Shown here: in pieces, positions 57,480 through 64,000 of the stretch | How the letters are laid out: every line of letters begins with the position of its first letter | How positions within the stretch are numbered: position 1 is the stretch's first letter | From: Adiantum capillus-veneris | Lineage: Eukaryota > Streptophyta > Polypodiopsida > Polypodiales > Pteridaceae | DNA: 64,000 nt | Assembly (NCBI GenBank): GCA_014529385.2 | Contig: CM043969.1 | Coordinates: forward strand, 15,623,446-15,687,445 | Reading direction: 5' to 3' | Position numbers and translations under genes: made by a program | Notes under the pieces: model-generated | Database searches by the model: none | Told to the model about the DNA's origin: nothing | What the model saw: only the letters and a program-made list of their open reading frames with translations

Positions 57480-59069
57480 TGTCATAATAATCAATATCTA
57501 ATTCTCCTAGATGATTTTCTCATGTTAAACGGATCATTTAATATGGGGAAGTGCCAGGGGAGAAAAAGCTAGAATATTGGTTAAGCTAGCAGACCGGCCA
57601 CAGTAGGGATCCAAAGGAGGGAAAATAGGGATCCAAAGGGGGGGCCATCTGCAAAAGAGCCATGTGAGACAAAGGGCTAAAAAGACCCTAAGGTTCAGCC
57701 CATTAAGACTTCCAAAATGCTAAGGTTCGAAAATTCAAAGGTTGTGTCCAAAGGTCAACCTTAAGGGAATTGGATGCTTTCTGTGTGACCAAAAAAGTCT
57801 TTGCATATCCCTACATAGGAGGGGGTGAGCCTAGCATGTAGGGGATGAGAGAGAAAGCCACACACACACACACAAGCCCCCTTTACACAAAGGGAATGAG
57901 GGACACATGTCAGCTCCCTAGGCTAGATGCCCACAAGGTGTACCCAATTCCTATTGGATGGCCTTGGAGGTGGACCAATGAGAATTAGGCTAGAGTAAAT
58001 CTAGTTTAATTAATTTAAAAACACTTAATAAAAGAACCAATGAGAATTAATTCCTCTAGAAGACTATTGGATAGTCTCCGAAGTGGTCCAATGAGCATTC
58101 AGCAGCCCAATGGCTTGCCTCATGCCTATTGGCCAGGAGGCAAAGGGGTCCAATGAGAGTTTAATTGAATTATTAATTAACCTAAAGCTCTCACAAAAGG
58201 GGAAAGGGGGACACATGTCAGAAGGCTATCACTTATGCTGCTTAATAGTCATTGGCTTGACTTGGGGAGGGCCAATGAGGGTTGAGCAAGAGCAAATGGC
58301 AAGAGGGCTTGCCCAAGAGAGAGAGGGGGCTGATTTTTGCAAGATATTATCACACACACACACACACACACAATCTCATGTGTGAAGAAAGAGAAGACTA
58401 TCTCTTCCCAAGCTTTAATGGAGAGCTCATCACCTACTCCAAGCTTGTGATATAGAAGCCTACATCGACACACTCTTGGCATGTGGATGCAAATCTAACC
58501 AAGAGCCAAGCTTCAATGCATGCTCATCTCCTCTACCATGCTAATTACTAAGCTAAGCTATGCTAATATGAGTGATTATGTGAGGAGATGTACATCTTTC
58601 TCGTAAGATACTCCTTCTTCCTCTCAATCTACTCTCATACTCTTCTAGCTCTCACCATCTTCGAAGGTGTGTGAGGTCTTGGGTATGAGAACGGGGATAA
58701 TTGATGTTGTGTTGGCTAAGTGTTTTGCTTAGTGCATGAAGCTTTCATCTTCATTTCACTAGATAATCTTGAAGGAACACAAAGAATTGTATTGTACAAT
58801 GTCTCTCTTGATGGGAGAAACCATAATACAAAGCCTTTTGGAGGGGGGACCGGCTCCATGCAAATCCGGTCCTCAACTGTTGTCAATAGCTTAATTTCTC
58901 TCTCTTTTGAAAGTATTGTTCATGATATCTAACTAGGTGTTATTCTTTTTTTTGCTCTCTCCACCCAAGCACTCTTGTAATTCTCATTAGGAATCTATTC
59001 TAATGAAATGCCCACTATGTTCATGCTAATTTCCGCTACACACAAGTTATTAGGCCATTCAATGTTACA
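57480..59069 (+). repeat. Element C 3' LTR
   Basis: 1590 bp. Differences from the 5' LTR are scattered and more numerous than in element B, for example CTTCTAG/CCTGCTAG and GATGTTGTGTTGGCTAAG/CAAGTTGTGTTTGATTAAG. Confidence 0.92.
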
Positions 59070-59242
59070 GTATATGATCCATCAAGAAGTACCTCTTGTT
59101 GTTTGTTTATATTGGCATTGTTGTAGAAGCTCATGCAGTCCGAGAGTACCTTGAAGCTGGCTTCATATACCTGGCATTGATATAACTTTAGTTGATTCAC
59201 CGATAAGGAAAAGTAGTAAAATAGTTCTCTCAGACTTTTAGT

Positions 59243-62200
59243 CTAGTAAGTTATGTTAAAAAGCCTATCATTTCGGTTAGACCAGATAATCCACAAAAAT
59301 TCCCCTCTTATTCTATTCCAGACCACTGAAAATAACGACACTGAGTCACCCAACAATAATTGTTTCCAACTTAAAGTGCACCCAAGACAAGCACTCAGAG
59401 GGGACAGCATCTCTAGACTTTTGGGGCAATTCATAAAGAGGTGTGGGATGTCCTCCTCGGCCCTATTACATCTCTAGTAAAGCCCAATGCCTAGCCCTGC
59501 AAGTCTCATCCTGTGACCCGTCCATACTGCCTTGTGGAGGATTAACCAGAGCCAAATTGAGTGTTTGGCTGGGGTTCCTCTATTCCAAATTGCCTGAAAA
59601 TTGAAGGCCCATTGGCGGCGATCCAGTGAAGTCCTCCATTATCTGTTGAGTGAGGCGTGTAGTGGTTCTAGGAGGTTTGGGGCTAGGGTGGGGGGGTTAG
59701 GCCTTGGGGGGTTCACTATGTGTAAAACTACCATATCACGTGCGTTCAAGACATTTTTGTAAAACCCCTTATCCGTGAATTTTGTTGAGAATATAATGTA
59801 CCCTTTGCTTTTAAAATCTGTATGTTTTTTTCAAATTTGAAAAAATAATGCCCCTTTGTGTATATATTTCTGTAAGTTTCAAGAACTTTAAATACCCTTC
59901 TATTGAATTCACGTGATAGGTTACATTTTTATTAGGTGACCTCCCCGGGGGTTAGGCAGAGCGCTCCCACTAGTCCAGTACATAGCCTTCAAGGAGGGGT
60001 CAAGGTCACTCGAGAGTGTCCACTCCAACTCTTTTGGGAAGAGGGATTTCCTGCTAGAAATCAGAGATAGTTCCCACGGTTGCAAGTTGAATCGACTTGT
60101 GAGCTCGATTAGGGAGATCCATCTGTGCTTTAACCTGTGCCACAAATTTCTCCACGTTGTAATGTCCTTGTTGTGTATGCGCTTTGATATCCTGCTCTGA
60201 GCCTGGTTGAGGGGGGGAATCGGAGGCATCGACCACCACATTGATTCATGGGCTCTTAGGTTAAGGATGTTATTTAAGTCCCAGTTTACTCTAAGGTGAT
60301 TTTTGTACCTATTCCACGCTCCCCACAACAATTTAAGGAGGAGGGAGCCGCTGGGCGTTATCTCGACAGGTTCGGAAGCCTTCTAGCCATGGAAGAGGGT
60401 GAATCCCATTGCTCCCTTTAGCTTTGAATTTGCTAATGTTCCTAAACAGCAATGAGGCCCACTCCTCCTCAGGGTTGTCCAATGCTCTAAGGATGAGTTT
60501 GACTGCTAGTTTGTTTGCCCATCTACTGAAGTTGGTAAGTTCAAGTCCCCCTTGTTCCTTGGGGAGGCAGCATACATCCCAACTAACCTTGGCTAGACCC
60601 TTCCTCATCGAGTCACCTGACCAAAGGAAGTTTTTGCATGCCCTGGTTATGTCTTTCAGCTGGGAGTCAGGTGGTCTCCAACAGGAGAGGAAGAACAGAG
60701 CATAGCAGGAAATAAAGTGCTTGACTACCAGAGCCCTCTCTGCAATATGCGCCTGAAATCCTGTCCATCGATTGAGTTTGGAGGAGAAATGATCCAGTAC
60801 CCATTGCCACCTTTGTGCCATAGATACCCTAAACCCAAACGGGATGCCTAGGAGCCTGAAGATGACCTTGTCTTTTAATATTGAACATCCTTGTTCTGTA
60901 ATCCATCTTGGGAGTGGAGAGAGGGAGGCTCTGATTCTAGTCTTGGAATGGTTAATCTGAGATTTCGAGGCTGAGTAGAAAGTCCTCAGACATCCCCAAA
61001 AGCATTGGAGTGATTGTTCATCTTTGTTGAGTAAGCCATTGGTGTCATCAACAAATTGTGAGAGGCATTTTTGCCTTCCATCCGGTAATGAGATTTCTTT
61101 GAGTGTCCCATCCCCCATTTTAGCTTTGACCAGCCCATTGAGAGAATCCACTGAGGTCGCAAAGAGTAAAGGGGCAAGGGGGCATCCCTATCGTACTGAG
61201 CGATTGAGAGGAAATGGTTCTGAAATTCCATTGTTGAGTGCTACCCTTGCCTAGGCATTTCCTAGTAGAGTCTTGACGAGCCTAATCATACCTAATCTGA
61301 AGCCCATCATGGTCAGGCAGTCGAGGATGTATGTCCATTCTAATCTGTTGTAAGCTTTGTTGAAGTCAACTTTGACAAAGACGAAATTCTGACGGGACTC
61401 TTTTGCATATTCAATTCCTTCCCACATAGCTATAACTGCTTCCATGATTCTCCATCCTTCGATGAAGCCTTTTTGCTCTGTGCACAGCCACTCTACTAGA
61501 GCAAGGGAAATTCTAAGTGTTATAGCTTTGGCGAAGATTTTGTTTGCTGAATTCAGCATAGTGTGTGGTCTCCAATTAGAGATGATTTCCTTGGGGCCTC
61601 TCTTATGTAGGAGTTTAATGACTCCCCTGTTGAGTTGAACTGGAAGGGCTCCTTGTTTAACTGATTCCTCCCATACTCTAAGGAGGATGGGAGAGAGTAC
61701 TTCCTTAAACGTCTGATAGAATTTAGCTGGAAGCCATCTATGCCAGGAGTATTCTTGAGTTTTAAAGAATAAATTGCCCTTTTTATTTCCCACACTGTAA
61801 GGCCTGAATCGAGCTGGACCGCTAGGTGAGTGGGGATCACTCTCGGCCTGCATTTCCTGATTTGTTCACGGGCTACAGTCACCCCCTCATCTGGTTGCTC
61901 CTTAGGGTTGAATAACAGGGTGAAGTGCTCCCTCGCTATTTCCAAATTTTTGCATTCATTAGTGGCTTTGCCCTTTGGTCCTAGCAGGTAGGGGAAGGAT
62001 TCTCTCAGATGTTTCTTCCTAAGATTTTTAAACATTTCTTTTGTCGGCTTATCCACTTTGCCTGCCCACCATTCTCTAAAGAAGACTGCAGTATGCTTGA
62101 GGGTGAGGTCCTCCTCCACATGAAGTTGGTGTCTTAGTGTGGATATTTTATCCGGAGTATCATTATTAGGGCTCTTGCTGCATTCCATCTCTGCCAGTTC

Positions 62201-63123
62201 ACTGTATATCTGATCCTTACGTTTCCTTCGGATTTCTGTTACTTTTTTTCTGAACATTATAAGTGCTTTTTGAGTGCTTGATATTGCCATTTTCCATGCC
62301 TTAGATGGAGTGAAGGCCTTTGAGAAAGCCTGCACCCATATTGCCTTAATGCTACTATGTACTTCCTCCAGTTGAAACAGCGAGGTGTCCGTGTGGAACT
62401 AGTGATTCCTATCTTTCCTACATTTGTCGTCCAAAGTTATCACTGATGGATAGTGGTCGGAAGTACAAGACGTGTGTCTGGGTTTGGCTTTAATTCTTTT
62501 AAAGCTTCTGGCTAGGGAAGTGCTTATATAACATCTATCTAATCTGGCTTTTCAAGCATTGGGGCCTTTGAAATAATTTTGCCATGTGAACACTCCAGGT
62601 GACCCGACATCCCACAGATTGAGGTGATCTTTAAGTTGATTCCACTCCTGAAGCTCTGCTCCTGAAATAACGTTACCCCGGTTTTGGAAACGATCTTCAA
62701 TGGTCTCTACCATATTGAAATCCCCAATGAGAATGGTTGGCTCATTTTGGGCTAGAAGCTGCTTCCACAATTGACTTTTGTCTCTAGCAGAACCTCCTGC
62801 ATAAACAGACACAATCATGCATTGGACGGGGGACTCGACTGCCACACCTACCCAGTAGGCTCCTTTGCTAGATTTTTTTGGATTCACCTTCCATGTTTGA
62901 GGGATGTCGATTGCTGTACCACCTGATCCCCTTTCGTGCAAGGAGCAATGCCAAAGGTGTTCTTGTGAGATTATAGAGAGTCTTTGAGAGAGCTCGTCCC
63001 CTAAATTCTTTATCTCTTGAAGTCCAATGACATCGACAGGAAAGTTGTTGAGCCAGGCCCTAATTTTTTTTTTGCTTTGAGTGGGTCTGACATACCCTTA
63101 ATATTCCAAGACACGATTTTCAT
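59243..63123 (-). pseudogene. LINE-B ORF2 (endonuclease, RT, zf-RVT), broken
   Basis: Begins MKIVSWNIKGMSDP at 63123. A run of ten A (plus-strand T, 63064-63073) shifts the frame after KAKKK. Endonuclease motifs: ILIGDFNMVE near 62720 and SDHYP near 62445. RT motifs: NWRPHTMLNSANKI, VFVKVDFNKAYNRLEW near 61350-61390, and QFVDDTNGLL near 61035-61060 (VDD in place of FADD). The C-terminal zf-RVT part (W-L-I-L-H-K-A-V, HLFMNC) reaches 59243. The MITE 59703-59947 interrupts it, and there are several other stops. Confidence 0.87.
59703..59947. mobile_element. 245-bp Mutator-type MITE in LINE-B ORF2
   Basis: Perfect 10-bp flanking repeat GGGGTTAGGC at 59693-59702 and 59948-59957 (target duplication of 9-10 bp). 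Inverted ends CTTGGGGGGTTCAC / GGTGACCTCCCCG. It is homologous along its length to the inverted copy at 34482-34729, with shared TATCACGTG motifs near both ends and AATACCCTTCT in the right part. Confidence 0.87.
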
Positions 63124-63181
63124 CGGGGAGTGCGTCTATCCTTACGGTTTTTGGACTGGGATCTAGGAGAGGCTTGTGACA

Positions 63182-64000
63182 CTAAGGTGTGTCCCCTCTT
63201 GTTGTCCTTTTGAACCTCCATGGGGGGGCTGGGCCAGTCTCAACAATTTCCTTTTGTCCTGGGGCTATGTTTTCTTTGTTGGGTTCGTTGCTTGTGGGCA
63301 ACTTGTTTTGCTTTAGGGCTAATGTGCGATTAGCCTGATTCACTTGCCTTTCCAGCCTTGAATCTGCGTCCTCTTCTTCTTCTGAGTCGAGGTCAATGGA
63401 CTCTACCACATCAGAATCTTCCCACTCTAGAAGTGATGCGAGTAGGGTGAATCTGTTGGGGCCCCGAGCTTTACCCTTGTCCTACTGAGTTTTATGAGCC
63501 ATTGGTTTCTCCGGCTTGGGGGGTTGCTGTAGGGAGACTGGTGGGGATGTTTGAGTGCTACCTTTGTTGTGGGCTGAGCTAGGAGAGGCCTGCTCTAGTT
63601 TAGGTTTCTTCTTTGGGCATTCCCTAATGAAGTGCCCCTTTGTTCCGCAGTGGAAACAAGCATTTGGGAGGTATTTGTAACTTATTGGTTGCTCAAAGCA
63701 TTCGACGTCATCTAAAGCGATTACCATGGATTGGGGGAGCTCCACTGAAATGTCCATTTCAATGAGGGCCTATGGGTGCCATGCCGGGATGTAGTCCCCT
63801 CTGGGTCGGCCCCCTAAAACTTTACCTAGTTGAGCTCCTATGGCCCTGAGGTGGTTGTGATAGTGAAGGGGGAGGTTCGGGAACTCCACCCAAACTGGGA
63901 AGTGGTTGAGGGCATCGCTCTTTGCTTTGTAATCTTTATTCCATTTGAATAGGCAGCGGGGGGTCGCTCGCAATAGCCATTGGCCTATGCTAAGCACTCT
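63182..64000 (-). pseudogene. LINE-B ORF1 (DUF4283 and CCHC knuckle), partial
   Basis: Three pieces in sequence. 63997-63770 has a DUF4283-type core (FPVWVEFPNLPLHYHNHLRAIG). 63757-63482 has an intact zinc knuckle CFHCGTKGHFIRECP. 63409-63182 is an acidic then polar tail. A stop just after RGDYIPAWHP and one at 63482 separate them. ORF1 of plant L1 elements binds element RNA. The start lies beyond the window. Confidence 0.82.

Larger units (their letters stand above)
44116..59069 (+). mobile_element. Element C: Ty3/gypsy retrotransposon carrying nested element D
   Basis: Target duplication GTATA at 44111-44115 and 59070-59074. Without element D and its 4-bp duplication it is 8542 bp. It is of the same subfamily as element B: the LTRs, leader, coding part and 3' UTR align throughout. 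Its LTRs differ from each other more than those of B, so the insertion is older. The site is the 3' part of LINE-B. Confidence 0.95.
43862..64000 (-). mobile_element. LINE-B: L1-type retrotransposon, interrupted by element C, running off the right edge
   Basis: The A-tail appears as a T-tract at 43863-43872. The 3' region covers 43873-44115 and resumes at 59070 after element C, whose GTATA duplication marks the break. ORF2 and ORF1 follow on the minus strand up to the window end. A 245-bp MITE sits in ORF2. Frames are broken but less decayed than in LINE-A. The 5' end is outside the window. Confidence 0.87.

Noticed and set aside
63482-63757. Host CCHC zinc-finger protein
   Set aside because: It lies directly before LINE ORF2 on the same strand and continues a DUF4283 domain, so it is LINE ORF1.

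Overview
This window looks like nuclear DNA of a flowering plant. The evidence is a two-exon cytochrome P450 of the plant CYP71 clan, single-ORF Ty3/gypsy elements with an initiator-Met-type primer site and a C-terminal chromodomain-like segment, L1-type LINEs with plant DUF4283/CCHC ORF1 proteins, Mutator-type MITEs with 8-10 bp target duplications, and many CT/GA microsatellites. The species cannot be named from the sequence. No rRNA, tRNA, CRISPR array or prokaryotic operon was seen.

Left part (1-29.6 kb). The only gene that looks complete is a P450 on the minus strand. Exon 1 is 28530-29408, a 4.7 kb intron follows, and exon 2 is 23202-23819, giving 498 codons with all hallmark motifs. 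About 1.2 kb of its 3' end (exon 2 plus the start of the intron) was duplicated in direct tandem. The second copy is a pseudo-exon at 1451-2067 with a one-base deletion. Its intron part was later split by three insertions, each with its own 5-bp target duplication: an old gypsy element (element A, 2095-12676), a young gypsy element (element B, 12873-21774) and a deleted Ty1/copia element (21791-22218). Element A was itself hit by a small LTR element (element E, 5911-7581). The intron of the intact gene holds microsatellites, a 98-bp triple repeat, a decayed LINE and a Mutator-type MITE.

Middle part (29.6-43.9 kb). A decayed LINE (LINE-A, about 30.2-35.5 kb, minus) carries a MITE inserted in ORF1. 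Beyond it is repeat-rich DNA without a recognisable host gene: long CT/GA/GT arrays, a 103-bp minisatellite, and a truncated LTR element (element F, about 38.3-40.2 kb) that shares an unusual primer-binding site with element D.

Right part (43.9-64 kb). A second LINE (LINE-B, minus) runs from its A-tail at 43.86 kb past the right edge. Gypsy element C (44116-59069, target duplication GTATA) is inserted in its 3' region. Element D (44226-50633, minus, target duplication CTAG) is inserted in the 5' LTR of element C. Element D has intact TG...CA LTRs, a primer site, a polypurine tract and an open 337-aa gag frame, but no protease, reverse transcriptase or integrase; extra ORFs of unknown function fill the place of pol. 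A MITE of the same family as the one in LINE-A sits in LINE-B ORF2.

Elements A, B and C belong to one gypsy family. They share a leader hairpin with a compensatory base-pair change and an LTR pattern of paired inverted CCAAT boxes 21-22 bp apart. By-eye LTR comparison orders the insertions as A oldest, then C, then D, with B youngest. No alignments or searches were run. All nonsense and frameshift statements come from reading the gypsy copies against each other.
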